Shown piece after piece: positions 16,356 to 24,674 of a stretch of 64,000 nucleotides of DNA. The stretch is from Ampullimonas aquatilis (GTDB lineage Bacteria > Pseudomonadota > Gammaproteobacteria > Burkholderiales > Burkholderiaceae_D), in NCBI RefSeq assembly GCF_049675895.1, contig NZ_CP183834.1, forward strand, positions 2,852,001 to 2,916,000. Direction: 5' to 3'. The position numbers and the translations under genes are program-made. Each line of letters opens with the position of its first letter. Position 1 is the stretch's first letter. Below the pieces are notes generated by a model. That model was given only the letters and a program-made list of their open reading frames with translations. It had not been told where the DNA came from and ran no database searches.

Positions 16356-18110
16356 CTATTGAACCTGTTTGATGACCAGCTCGGTGAAAGGCCAAACATA
16401 AGCCTGCAAAGTCACCAGAATACCTACCATGATGGCCAATACCAGCGAATGCATAAACACATAGCGCAATATCTTGCCTTCATGGCCAAACCATTGGGTT
16501 GCCGTTGAAGCCACCACAATCGATTGTGCATCAACCATCTTACCCATGACACCACCAGAACTATTGGCTGCCGCCATCAAGATTGGGCTTAAACCCAATT
16601 GCTCTGCCGTAGTTCTTTGCAGTCCACCAAACAGCACATTGGAGGCCGTATCGGAACCAGTCAATGCCACGCCCAACCAGCCCAGCAAAGTACCAAACAT
16701 GGGGTAGAACCAGCCGGTGTGGGCAAAAGCCAAACCCAGCGTGGCATCTAATCCGGAGTAACGTGTCAGATAACCCAATGCCAGCATGGCAACAATCGTC
16801 ATTAATGAAAAGCGGACCACCCAAACCGTTTTCATAAAGCTGCTCACCAAGCGTATCGGTGAATACCCCATCAATAAACCACTGATGATGGCAGCCAGGA
16901 AAATACCGGTTCCCGTCGTAGATAACCAGTTGAACTTGAAAACGGCTTCTTCTTTTTTCTCTTTTGGTACAACGGGCGGTACCTTGATAATCTTTTCGTG
17001 GATACCTTCAAATTTGAAAGTGGGTGCGTACACCGGATTGGCTTCAGACTTGGGCTTGCCCTTGTCATCCAGCACAACGGTACCCTCGGCACTGATGGCA
17101 GGGCGGGTATCAATGGCTTTTTTGAATTCCGGCATACCCCAAACAAACACGAAGACAGTCAGAATGACCCACGGCATCCAGGCCTTGGCCACTGAAAATT
17201 GCCGCCCATTATTCACACCACTTGGTGCCGCACTTGTTGTGGTGGCTTCAACGTGAGAGTCATCCTGTTCGCCCAGTTTAGCCAGGCGATAAACTTGTGC
17301 AGGTTGCCAGACCTTCAAAAATCCAACTAAACAAATCATCGAAACCAAGGCCGCAATCACATCCACCAGCATCGGGCCGTGATAGTTGGAAACCAAAAAC
17401 TGAGGAATTGCAAATGACACCCCCGCAACCAAAATAGCCGGCCAAATTTCAATGGTTTTACGCCAGCCTGCAAATGCCCAGATCAACCAGAAAGGCACCA
17501 ACACCGAGAAAAATGGCAGTTGGCGTCCCACCATGGCCGACAAGGCCATTTCATCCAGACCGGTGACCTTGGCCAAGGTAATCACCGGCGTGCCCAGTGC
17601 GCCATAAGCCACTGGCGCTGTATTGGCAATCAAGGCCAATCCCGAGGCTGCTAAAGGAGAGAACCCCAAACCTATCAAAATTGCGCCGGTTACGGCCACT
17701 GGCGTACCAAAACCAGCAGCACCTTCAAAGAAGGCACCAAAACAAAAAGCGATCAATAAGAGTTGCAGACGGCGATCTTCGGTAATGCGCGTTAAAGATT
17801 GCTGCAACACCGAGAACGAACCATTATCGGTTGTCAGTCGATGCAAAAAAATGATATTCAGAACAATCCAGCCAATTGGTACCAGACCATTTAGCGCACC
17901 ATATTCTGCCGCATCAATCGCCATATGGGTTGGCATACCAAAACCAGTGATGGCAATCAACAAGGCTGCAAGCAATGCAAAGAGCGCCGCCCAATGCGCC
18001 TTGATATGAAAAAATGCCAATGCCACCAACATCACCACCACCGGCACTGCTGCCAATAGCGATGAAAGAAAGATACTGCCAAACGGATCGTAGAGTTGCT
18101 GCCAGGTCAT
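16356..18110 (-). CDS. lctP: L-lactate permease
   Basis: A 584-residue LctP/LldP-family proton-linked lactate carrier with at least twelve membrane segments. Characteristic stretches include FEGAAGFGTPVAVTGAIL, ANTAPVAYGALGTPV and, near the end, GSDTASNVLFGGLQ and SSGGVMGKMVDAQS. A hydrophilic loop around residues 320-385 is longer than typical. It is the last gene of the lutA-lutC-lutB-lctP run, nine bases after lutB and with GGAGAC before its ATG, and is followed by a terminator. It should import lactate (and possibly glycolate) for the Lut enzymes. Confidence 0.95.
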   Translation of the reverse strand: MTWQQLYDPFGSIFLSSLLAAVPVVVMLVALAFFHIKAHWAALFALLAALLIAITGFGMPTHMAIDAAEYGALNGLVPIGWIVLNIIFLHRLTTDNGSFSVLQQSLTRITEDRRLQLLLIAFCFGAFFEGAAGFGTPVAVTGAILIGLGFSPLAASGLALIANTAPVAYGALGTPVITLAKVTGLDEMALSAMVGRQLPFFSVLVPFWLIWAFAGWRKTIEIWPAILVAGVSFAIPQFLVSNYHGPMLVDVIAALVSMICLVGFLKVWQPAQVYRLAKLGEQDDSHVEATTTSAAPSGVNNGRQFSVAKAWMPWVILTVFVFVWGMPEFKKAIDTRPAISAEGTVVLDDKGKPKSEANPVYAPTFKFEGIHEKIIKVPPVVPKEKKEEAVFKFNWLSTTGTGIFLAAIISGLLMGYSPIRLVSSFMKTVWVVRFSLMTIVAMLALGYLTRYSGLDATLGLAFAHTGWFYPMFGTLLGWLGVALTGSDTASNVLFGGLQRTTAEQLGLSPILMAAANSSGGVMGKMVDAQSIVVASTATQWFGHEGKILRYVFMHSLVLAIMVGILVTLQAYVWPFTELVIKQVQ

Positions 18111-18119
18111 GGTTGTCTC

Positions 18120-19556
18120 CTAATGTGGATACTGCTTTTTGAGCATGTCCCGCAAAGTGTTTTTGGCGGGTTTTAGTGGGGTACGGGATTGTGTCCATCC
18201 CGCTTGTACTGGGGGGGTTAAAAAATTAAAGCGTGATGCCAACCAAAGAAAATTTCGATACAGCATCGTATTGCCATAGATGATGCGCCAGGCCTTCCAG
18301 GCCAAACTCTGCAAAGTGCCACGCGCCTGGCCTTGCCCCTTGAGCGGTAACTCGCCCGCATGCGCTTCATGTTGCGCCGCTTCACGCAATTGCATGAGGA
18401 TGTCGGGAATGGGTATGCCAACAGGACAAACTTCACCGCAAGCCCCACATAAACTGGATGCGGTGGGCAAATCCTGAGTCACCTTCAAATCTTGCAGATG
18501 CGGTGAAATGATCGCGCCAATTGGCCCTGGATAAGTGGTACCGTAAGTCAACCCACCGACGCGGGTATAGACCGGGCAGTGATTCATGCAGGCACCACAG
18601 CGAATGCATTGCAGCGAAGCCCGATAGGATTCGTGCTGATAAGCTTGTGTACGGCCGTTATCCAGCAGAATCAGATGTAATTCCTTGGGACCATCTTTTT
18701 CGCCCTCACGCCGTGGGCCAGTGATGATATTGAGATAAGTCGTCGTCGCCTGCCCAGTTGCTGAGCGCGTCAGCAATGAAAACAGCGGCGGCACGTGATC
18801 CAGCCGTTCCACAATCTTTTCAATACCCGTAATGGCGATATGAACCGGCGGCACCGTCGTACACATGCGGCCATTACCCTCATTTTCCACCAGGACAATC
18901 GACCCGGTTTCGGCCACCAGAAAATTGGCGCCAGACACACCGATATCGGCTTCCATGAATTCGGTCCGCAAGATATTGCGACCGATCCGGATCAATTCAT
19001 CCACATCCTCGGTATAGGGTGTATTGGGGATCTGCTCTGCAAACAGTTTGGCGATATCCTGCTTGGTTTTGTGAATGGCGGGCATGATGATATGACTGGG
19101 GCGCTCACCCGCCAATTGGACGATATATTCGCCCATATCGGACTCCAGACAATTCACACCATGTCTGGCCATCTCATGATTGAGCTCGATCTCTTCCGAG
19201 ACCATCGACTTGCCCTTGATCAGGCGGGTAGCCTGATGCTGCTGTGCGATTGCCAGAAAAATCTGATTCGCCTGCTCGGCATTTTCAGCGTAATGCACTT
19301 GCACGCCCAGACTGGTCAACCTGCTTTCCAGTTGTTCTAGCAAATCAGGCAAGTGGGCAAGACTGTATTGACGGATCGCCTCACCGGTAGCGCGCATGCT
19401 GGCAAAGACTTCAGGACTTTCAAATTGCGCCGCGCGACGTGTCATCAAATAATCCATGGCACCACGAAAGCTTTTGCGTAAATGCGGATTACTGACAACC
19501 TCTCGACTACGTGCCTTGAAGTCGGCCGCTGAAACAAATTGCATTGACTGACTCAT
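18120..19556 (-). CDS. lutB: L-lactate oxidation iron-sulfur protein LutB (LldF)
   Basis: A 478-residue protein with an N-terminal LUD domain (about 60-300), then a ferredoxin-type region with CIRCGACMNHCPVY and SLCGACGEVCPVGIP, which should bind two [4Fe-4S] clusters, and a C-terminal LutB extension. It is the electron-transfer subunit of the LutABC lactate dehydrogenase complex that oxidises L-lactate to pyruvate. Its ATG overlaps the lutC stop by four bases. The operon sits beside a lactate permease and a FadR-type regulator, which supports the function. Confidence 0.94.
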   Translation of the reverse strand: MSQSMQFVSAADFKARSREVVSNPHLRKSFRGAMDYLMTRRAAQFESPEVFASMRATGEAIRQYSLAHLPDLLEQLESRLTSLGVQVHYAENAEQANQIFLAIAQQHQATRLIKGKSMVSEEIELNHEMARHGVNCLESDMGEYIVQLAGERPSHIIMPAIHKTKQDIAKLFAEQIPNTPYTEDVDELIRIGRNILRTEFMEADIGVSGANFLVAETGSIVLVENEGNGRMCTTVPPVHIAITGIEKIVERLDHVPPLFSLLTRSATGQATTTYLNIITGPRREGEKDGPKELHLILLDNGRTQAYQHESYRASLQCIRCGACMNHCPVYTRVGGLTYGTTYPGPIGAIISPHLQDLKVTQDLPTASSLCGACGEVCPVGIPIPDILMQLREAAQHEAHAGELPLKGQGQARGTLQSLAWKAWRIIYGNTMLYRNFLWLASRFNFLTPPVQAGWTQSRTPLKPAKNTLRDMLKKQYPH

Positions 19557-20272
19557 GATGTCACCCCTGCAGCAGTGTCTGGCAAATCATCACGCACCAA
19601 CACAATCAATAATTGCTTGGGACCATGTGCACCATATGCCAGCGTTTGTTGAATATCGGCTGTTTTGGAAGGACCGCTAATCATCAGCAAATTGGTTGGC
19701 ATATGCTGGGCCCAGCCAAAATGCTGTTGCGCACTAGCCAAAGTATCTTGAATCTGACTGGCATAGAGCAAGGCAATATGTACTGGGGGCACCAGGGACA
19801 TGGTGCGTGGTTCGCGTTCATCGGGCCACAAGATCAATGTGCCAGTCAGCGCAATTGCGCCAATCGTAGTGGTCATGCTGATAGCTACCTCATTAAACAG
19901 GCTCGGCTTCCAGGCTTCAATCGGCTCATCAAACCAGCGTAATCTATCTGCACCAAGTTGCTCTACCAATCTTGACGCAATGGCCGTATTTCTGCCCGCC
20001 AGCAACTGTGGTGCCGCAACTTGCTGCATGATCTGCGCAACTTGCAATGACCACTGTCCTTCGGTGGTCTCCATCACCTCGGCATGCCAAGCCTTGGCTT
20101 GAGTGATGAAATTTTCAATCTTTTCTTGCTCATTGCTAAAGCTGACCACTGGGATTGCCACACCCAAAAGTGGATCAAGCGGTTTGACTGCCGTAGCAGG
20201 TGCCTCACGCAACTTGGTCAATATATTTTTGCGAGCTTGTTGACTGGCTTTAAGAATGGAATCATTCATCAT
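19553..20272 (-). CDS. lutC: Lactate utilization protein C, LUD domain (LldG)
   Basis: A 239-residue LUD-domain protein of the LutC/YkgG family. Family features are the stretch TGTLILWPDEREPRTMSLVP and HIALLYASQI, followed by LLMISGPSKTADIQQTL and AHGPKQLLIVLV near the C-terminus. It is the third subunit type of the LutABC lactate oxidation system. It overlaps lutA by 11 bases upstream and lutB by four bases downstream, so translation is coupled. The start could be either of the first two Met codons. Confidence 0.92.
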   Translation of the reverse strand: MMNDSILKASQQARKNILTKLREAPATAVKPLDPLLGVAIPVVSFSNEQEKIENFITQAKAWHAEVMETTEGQWSLQVAQIMQQVAAPQLLAGRNTAIASRLVEQLGADRLRWFDEPIEAWKPSLFNEVAISMTTTIGAIALTGTLILWPDEREPRTMSLVPPVHIALLYASQIQDTLASAQQHFGWAQHMPTNLLMISGPSKTADIQQTLAYGAHGPKQLLIVLVRDDLPDTAAGVTS

Positions 20273-21047
20273 GTTTGCCCACTGCCAAACTTTGTTTGAT
20301 CAGGCTTGCAATATGAACACCACGCAAACTATCCCCTTGCTTTTCGAGCGTGTGATTCAAATTCAGCAGGCAACCGCAATCCGCCGATACAAACTGCTCG
20401 CAGCCTGTCGCGCGAATGGCGGCCAGCTTGTCTTCAGCCATAGCGGCCGATACGGCTGGGTGCTTCACAGAAAAGGTTCCGCCAAAACCGCAACACTCGG
20501 ACTCGTGATCCTGCATTTGCAACTGCACCCCCGGCAATTTGCGCAATACCGCAACGCCCGTTGTCAATGAGCCCATTTCACGGCGCGCCGAGCAAGAGGT
20601 ATGCAGCACAATTTTTTGGATCTGCGGGGTTGCAGTTGACCAAAAAGTGTCAGGAAACTGCAGCACAAGTTCGCTGAACTCAACCACCCGTGCGGCAATC
20701 GCCTGTGCCTTGGCAAGCTGGGCAGGATCGTCGGCAAACAGTTTTGGCCAATGATGTTTGATCATGCCGCCACATGAACCTGATGGCACCACAATGGGAA
20801 AATCTTCAGGAAATAAATCAAGCTGCGCCGCAGCAACCCGGCGGGCTTCCTCGGGAAAACCGCTGGTATAAGCGGGCTGACCACAGCAGGATTGCGCCTG
20901 TGGAAATTCAACATGAATCCCTGCCTGCTGCAGCACGGTAATAGCATCCATGCCAGCTTGCGGCATGAACATATCGATCACACAAGTCGCAAAAAAATAA
21001 ATTTGCTTGGGCAAATGATTTTCTAAAGATTTATCAGGGTTTTTCAT
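20262..21047 (-). CDS. lutA: L-lactate oxidation iron-sulfur protein LutA (LldE)
   Basis: A 261-residue protein with two cysteine-rich CCG domains: FFATCVIDMF with QSCCGQPAYTSG in the first half, and LHTSCSARREMG with SECCGFGGTFSVKHP in the second. These bind an iron-sulfur cluster in glycolate oxidase/heterodisulfide reductase-like subunits. It is the first gene of the lut operon; a palindrome of the FadR/LldR type lies in the 77-base space before it, shared with the divergent regulator. Confidence 0.94.
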   Translation of the reverse strand: MKNPDKSLENHLPKQIYFFATCVIDMFMPQAGMDAITVLQQAGIHVEFPQAQSCCGQPAYTSGFPEEARRVAAAQLDLFPEDFPIVVPSGSCGGMIKHHWPKLFADDPAQLAKAQAIAARVVEFSELVLQFPDTFWSTATPQIQKIVLHTSCSARREMGSLTTGVAVLRKLPGVQLQMQDHESECCGFGGTFSVKHPAVSAAMAEDKLAAIRATGCEQFVSADCGCLLNLNHTLEKQGDSLRGVHIASLIKQSLAVGKHDE

Positions 21048-21069
21048 GGTGTCTCCAATGCGCGGAATT

Positions 21070-21098
21070 CTGACACGCTTAATTTTTAATGGTATATT
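21070..21098 (+). promoter_or_regulatory. Promoter of the FadR-type regulator gene
   Basis: CTGACA at 21070-21075 and TATATT at 21093-21098 are separated by 17 bases. The -10 box overlaps the palindromic operator, which predicts negative control of the regulator gene by its own product. Confidence 0.55.
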
Positions 21099-21110
21099 GG
21101 TCAGACCAAT
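21096..21110. promoter_or_regulatory. LldR/FadR-type operator palindrome
   Basis: ATTGGTCAGACCAAT is a perfect 15-base palindrome around a central A. It fits the TGGTNNNACCA pattern bound by FadR, PdhR and LldR regulators. It lies between the divergent lutA and regulator genes, so one site can control both. Confidence 0.78.
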
Positions 21111-21124
21111 AATTTACAAAGACC

Positions 21125-21862
21125 ATGAAACATCTTATTGCCAGCAACCTGCAGCAAACTCTGGTTCAACAACTGGAAAAAGCCATTCTGGAGCGCACCT
21201 ACAAACCAGGAGAGCGCTTGCCACCCGAACGCGAGTTTGCCGACAAACTCGGGGTTTCACGCTCGACCCTGCGCGAAGCCATTGGACAGTTGGTAACGGC
21301 AGGCATGCTGGTACGACGTCACGGTGATGGCACTTATGTCACCGATCAGATTGACGCGCGCATGTCCGACCCTTGGACCGATTTACTCAAGCGCCATCCT
21401 TTGCTGCAAGGCGATTTATTGGAATTCAGAAAAATGCTGGAGGCAGAAACCGCCACGCTAGCGGCCCAGCGCGCCAATGCGGCCGACAAAGAACATCTGC
21501 AAAAACTCTTTGACAGGATGGATAAGGCCTATCAATCCAATGATCGAAAAATTCAGGTTAAAACCGATGTTGCCTTTCATCGTGGCATTGCCGATGCCAC
21601 CCACAACCCAGTATTTTCGTACCTGATGGGCAACCTGATGACCTTGCTGCATGAGCATGTACATATCAGCATCTCCGACGTTTTACCCGACTCGGAAACA
21701 GCCCGACAGTTGATGCGACAACATCGCGTCATCCTGGATGCCATCATTGATGGGGATGCAAGCCGCGCCCGCAAAGCGGCAAGCACGCATCTGATTTATA
21801 TTGCACAAAGATTGAACGACGAAGAACGGCTGAGTACACGCAGAAAACGCCATACCGAATAA
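21125..21862 (+). CDS. lldR: FadR-family (GntR) regulator of lactate use, LldR-like
   Basis: A 245-residue GntR/FadR regulator. The N-terminal winged helix (about 1-75) contains PGERLPPEREFADKLGVSRS and STLREAIGQLVTAGML. The C-terminal FCD ligand domain has FHRGIADATHNPVF and QHRVILDAI, with conserved Asp and His residues for metal binding. It diverges from lutACB-lctP, so it is most likely the lactate-responsive repressor. The short space between them holds a matching palindrome. The symbol is assigned by context; PdhR- or GlcC-like ligands are possible. Confidence 0.87.
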   Translation: MKHLIASNLQQTLVQQLEKAILERTYKPGERLPPEREFADKLGVSRSTLREAIGQLVTAGMLVRRHGDGTYVTDQIDARMSDPWTDLLKRHPLLQGDLLEFRKMLEAETATLAAQRANAADKEHLQKLFDRMDKAYQSNDRKIQVKTDVAFHRGIADATHNPVFSYLMGNLMTLLHEHVHISISDVLPDSETARQLMRQHRVILDAIIDGDASRARKAASTHLIYIAQRLNDEERLSTRRKRHTE

Positions 21863-22128
21863 ATCGTTGTTTAAATGGCACCATGAAACCCAACACCAGG
21901 TTAAATAAATTGCTGAATCTAATGCCAGCTATTGAGATTGATTTACCCAAAGTGTTGTCACGATATTGGTAAAGCATCAAGGCTTGCCAGACCGCTTTCG
22001 TCGCATTCCCGATACGGCCGATTCTCCTACACCGCAGCATCACACAAATCTGCGACAATCGCGTTCTTGCTAGGGTGCCATGTGCTTTGCGGGCATCATC
22101 CATTGCTGATTTTTAGAAAGACATCACC

Positions 22129-24408
22129 ATGAAATTTCGCTTTCCGATTGTCATTATTGACGAAGACTTTCGCTCCGAAAACACCTCCGGTCTGGGCATT
22201 CGCGCGCTGGCCGATGCGATGGAGGCGGAAGGCATGGAAGTGCTAGGCGTGACCAGTTATGGTGATCTGTCGCAATTTGCGCAGCAGCAAAGCCGTGCTT
22301 CGGCGTTTATCCTGTCAATTGATGACGAAGAATTTGGCGCTGGCTCACTCGAAGAAACTGATCATGCCTTAAAGTCATTGCGGGCGTTTGTGAGTGAAAT
22401 CCGCTACAAGAATGCCGATATTCCGATTTATATCTATGGTGAAACGCGCACCTCGCGCCATATTCCCAATGATATTTTGCGCGAGCTGCATGGCTTTATT
22501 CATATGTTTGAAGATACGCCCGAATTTGTGGCACGCCATATCATTCGCGAAGCCAAGGCCTATCTGGATGGTCTGGCACCGCCCTTCTTTCGCGCGCTGG
22601 TGCATTATGCTCAGGATGGTTCCTATTCATGGCATTGCCCGGGACACTCCGGTGGCGTGGCGTTTTTGAAAAGCCCGATTGGCCAGATGTTTCACCAGTT
22701 TTTTGGTGAAAACATGTTGCGCGCCGATGTCTGCAATGCGGTGGAAGAACTCGGCCAATTGCTCGACCATACCGGCCCGGTGGCCGCATCGGAACGCAAT
22801 GCAGCACGTATTTTCAATGCCGACCATTGTTATTTTGTGACCAACGGTACCTCCACGTCCAACAAGATGGTGTGGCATGCCAATGTGGGGCCTGGTGACA
22901 TTGTGGTGGTGGACCGCAACTGTCATAAGTCGATTTTGCATGCGATCATGATGACGGGTGCCATTCCTATTTTCCTCACGCCAACCCGTAATCATTTAGG
23001 CATCATCGGCCCGATTCCGCTGGAAGAATTCACACCGGAAACCATTCAGAAAAAAATTGAAGCCAATCCTTTTGCGCGGGAAGCCGTTGCCAAGAGTGGC
23101 AACAAGATGCCACGGATTTTGACCATTACCCAATCCACTTACGATGGCGTGCTGTACAACGTCGAAACCCTCAAAACCTTGCTGGATGGCAAGATCGGGA
23201 CCTTGCACTTTGATGAAGCCTGGCTGCCGCACGCCACTTTTCACGAGTTTTACGAGCATATGCATGCGATTGGCAAAGACCGGCCACGCCCTAAAGAGTC
23301 GATGATCTTTTCGACCCAATCGACCCACAAATTGCTGGCTGGTCTGTCGCAAGCTTCGCAAATATTGGTGCGCGAATCAGAGTCACGCAAGCTGGATCGT
23401 CACGTCTTTAATGAAGCGTATCTGATGCATACCTCGACCAGTCCGCAGTACGCCATTATTGCTTCATGCGATGTGGCCGCAGCAATGATGGAGCCACCCG
23501 GCGGTACCGCACTGGTTGAAGAAAGTATTCTGGAAGCGCTCGATTTTCGCCGTGCCATGCGCAAGGTGGACGAAGAGTTTGGTCTGGACTGGTGGTTCAA
23601 GGTCTGGGGGCCGGATGACATTGCCGAAGAAGGGATTGGCACGCAAGCCGACTGGATGCTCAAGACCGATGCCTCGTGGCATGGCTTTGGCCCGCTTGCG
23701 CATGGCTTTAATATGCTCGACCCGATCAAGGCCACCATCATCAACCCAGGTCTGGATGTATCGGGCAAATTTGCCGAAAGCGGCATCCCGGCCTCGATTG
23801 TCACCAAATTTTTGGCGGAACATGGCGTGATCGTCGAAAAGACGGGCCTGTATTCTTTCTTCATCATGTTCACCATTGGTATTACCAAAGGCCGCTGGAA
23901 TACCTTGCTGACTGCCTTGCAGCAGTTCAAGGATGACTATGATAAAAATGCGCCACTCTGGCGGATCCTGCCCGAGTTTTGCGCTGGCAATAATGGCAAG
24001 AATGCGCGCTATGAACGCATGGGGCTGCGCGAGTTATGTCAGCAAATTCATGAGGCCTACAAAGCAGGCGACATTGCCCGGGTGACCACTGAAATGTATC
24101 TGTCCGATATGCAACCGGCCATGAAACCATCGGACGCCTTTGCCAAGATGGCGCATCGTGAAATTGATCGGGTGGAAATTGATGACCTCGAAGGCCGCAT
24201 CACCGCCATCTTGCTCACGCCCTATCCGCCGGGTATTCCACTGCTGATTCCGGGCGAGCGCTTTAATCAGACCATCGTCAATTACCTCAAGTTTGCGCGC
24301 AGTTTCAACACCCAGTTCCCCGGGTTTGAAACCGACATTCATGGTCTGGTGATTGAGGAAGTGGACGGACAGAAACGCTATTACGTGGATTGTGTGCGCG
24401 ACGCCTGA
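22129..24408 (+). CDS. Orn/Lys/Arg decarboxylase class I (arginine decarboxylase-like)
   Basis: A 759-residue PLP enzyme with three parts: an N-terminal response-regulator-like wing domain (about 1-130), the fold type I catalytic domain with PLP Lys401 in STHKLLAGLSQ and the upstream HCPGHSGG, DRNCHKS and HFDEAW motifs, and a C-terminal domain. The family decarboxylates arginine, lysine or ornithine, consuming a proton. Length near 756 favours the AdiA type over CadA/LdcC (about 713), but substrate is not proven. No adjacent antiporter gene is seen, unlike typical acid-resistance operons, so a biosynthetic role in polyamine supply is possible. Confidence 0.9.
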   Translation: MKFRFPIVIIDEDFRSENTSGLGIRALADAMEAEGMEVLGVTSYGDLSQFAQQQSRASAFILSIDDEEFGAGSLEETDHALKSLRAFVSEIRYKNADIPIYIYGETRTSRHIPNDILRELHGFIHMFEDTPEFVARHIIREAKAYLDGLAPPFFRALVHYAQDGSYSWHCPGHSGGVAFLKSPIGQMFHQFFGENMLRADVCNAVEELGQLLDHTGPVAASERNAARIFNADHCYFVTNGTSTSNKMVWHANVGPGDIVVVDRNCHKSILHAIMMTGAIPIFLTPTRNHLGIIGPIPLEEFTPETIQKKIEANPFAREAVAKSGNKMPRILTITQSTYDGVLYNVETLKTLLDGKIGTLHFDEAWLPHATFHEFYEHMHAIGKDRPRPKESMIFSTQSTHKLLAGLSQASQILVRESESRKLDRHVFNEAYLMHTSTSPQYAIIASCDVAAAMMEPPGGTALVEESILEALDFRRAMRKVDEEFGLDWWFKVWGPDDIAEEGIGTQADWMLKTDASWHGFGPLAHGFNMLDPIKATIINPGLDVSGKFAESGIPASIVTKFLAEHGVIVEKTGLYSFFIMFTIGITKGRWNTLLTALQQFKDDYDKNAPLWRILPEFCAGNNGKNARYERMGLRELCQQIHEAYKAGDIARVTTEMYLSDMQPAMKPSDAFAKMAHREIDRVEIDDLEGRITAILLTPYPPGIPLLIPGERFNQTIVNYLKFARSFNTQFPGFETDIHGLVIEEVDGQKRYYVDCVRDA

Positions 24409-24527
24409 AGCACATCCCGATCCGCGTATCTCGATTGGGTTTCAGGGTACAGGTTCAGCGCACGGTGCCAAGACATTTTTTCAAACACGACAAGGCCTTT
24501 CAGTTTGCCGTATTTACAGTCAAAAAA

Positions 24528-24610
24528 GTGATACTGGGATAGAGTTTATTGATTATTTAACCGCTTAAGTGCGTTTTAATTAGGGCTATTTAAATACACA
24601 TAGGGTGTAT
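24528..24610 (+). repeat. Interspersed intergenic repeat, copy A
   Basis: Core 24542-24610 has GAGTTT, 20 bases, AGTGCG (24568), and 37 bases ending GGTGTAT: the same spacing as copies B to E. The preceding GTGATACTGG (24528) is shared with copy E at the same offset. It lies between two convergent genes, so it is not simply a promoter. Confidence 0.68.
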
Positions 24611-24629
24611 CAAAATAGCCCGTTTTTAT
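24583..24629 (+). terminator. Long-stem terminator formed partly by repeat copy A
   Basis: GGGCTATTT (24583) pairs with AAATAGCCC (24613), and inside it ATACAC pairs with GTGTAT. A GTTTTTATT tail follows. It would end transcription of the decarboxylase gene, some 170 bases downstream of its stop. Confidence 0.65.
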
Positions 24630-24674
24630 TCTGACTCGATCTATTGACGGCATGCGCGGCCTGTCGACAACGCC

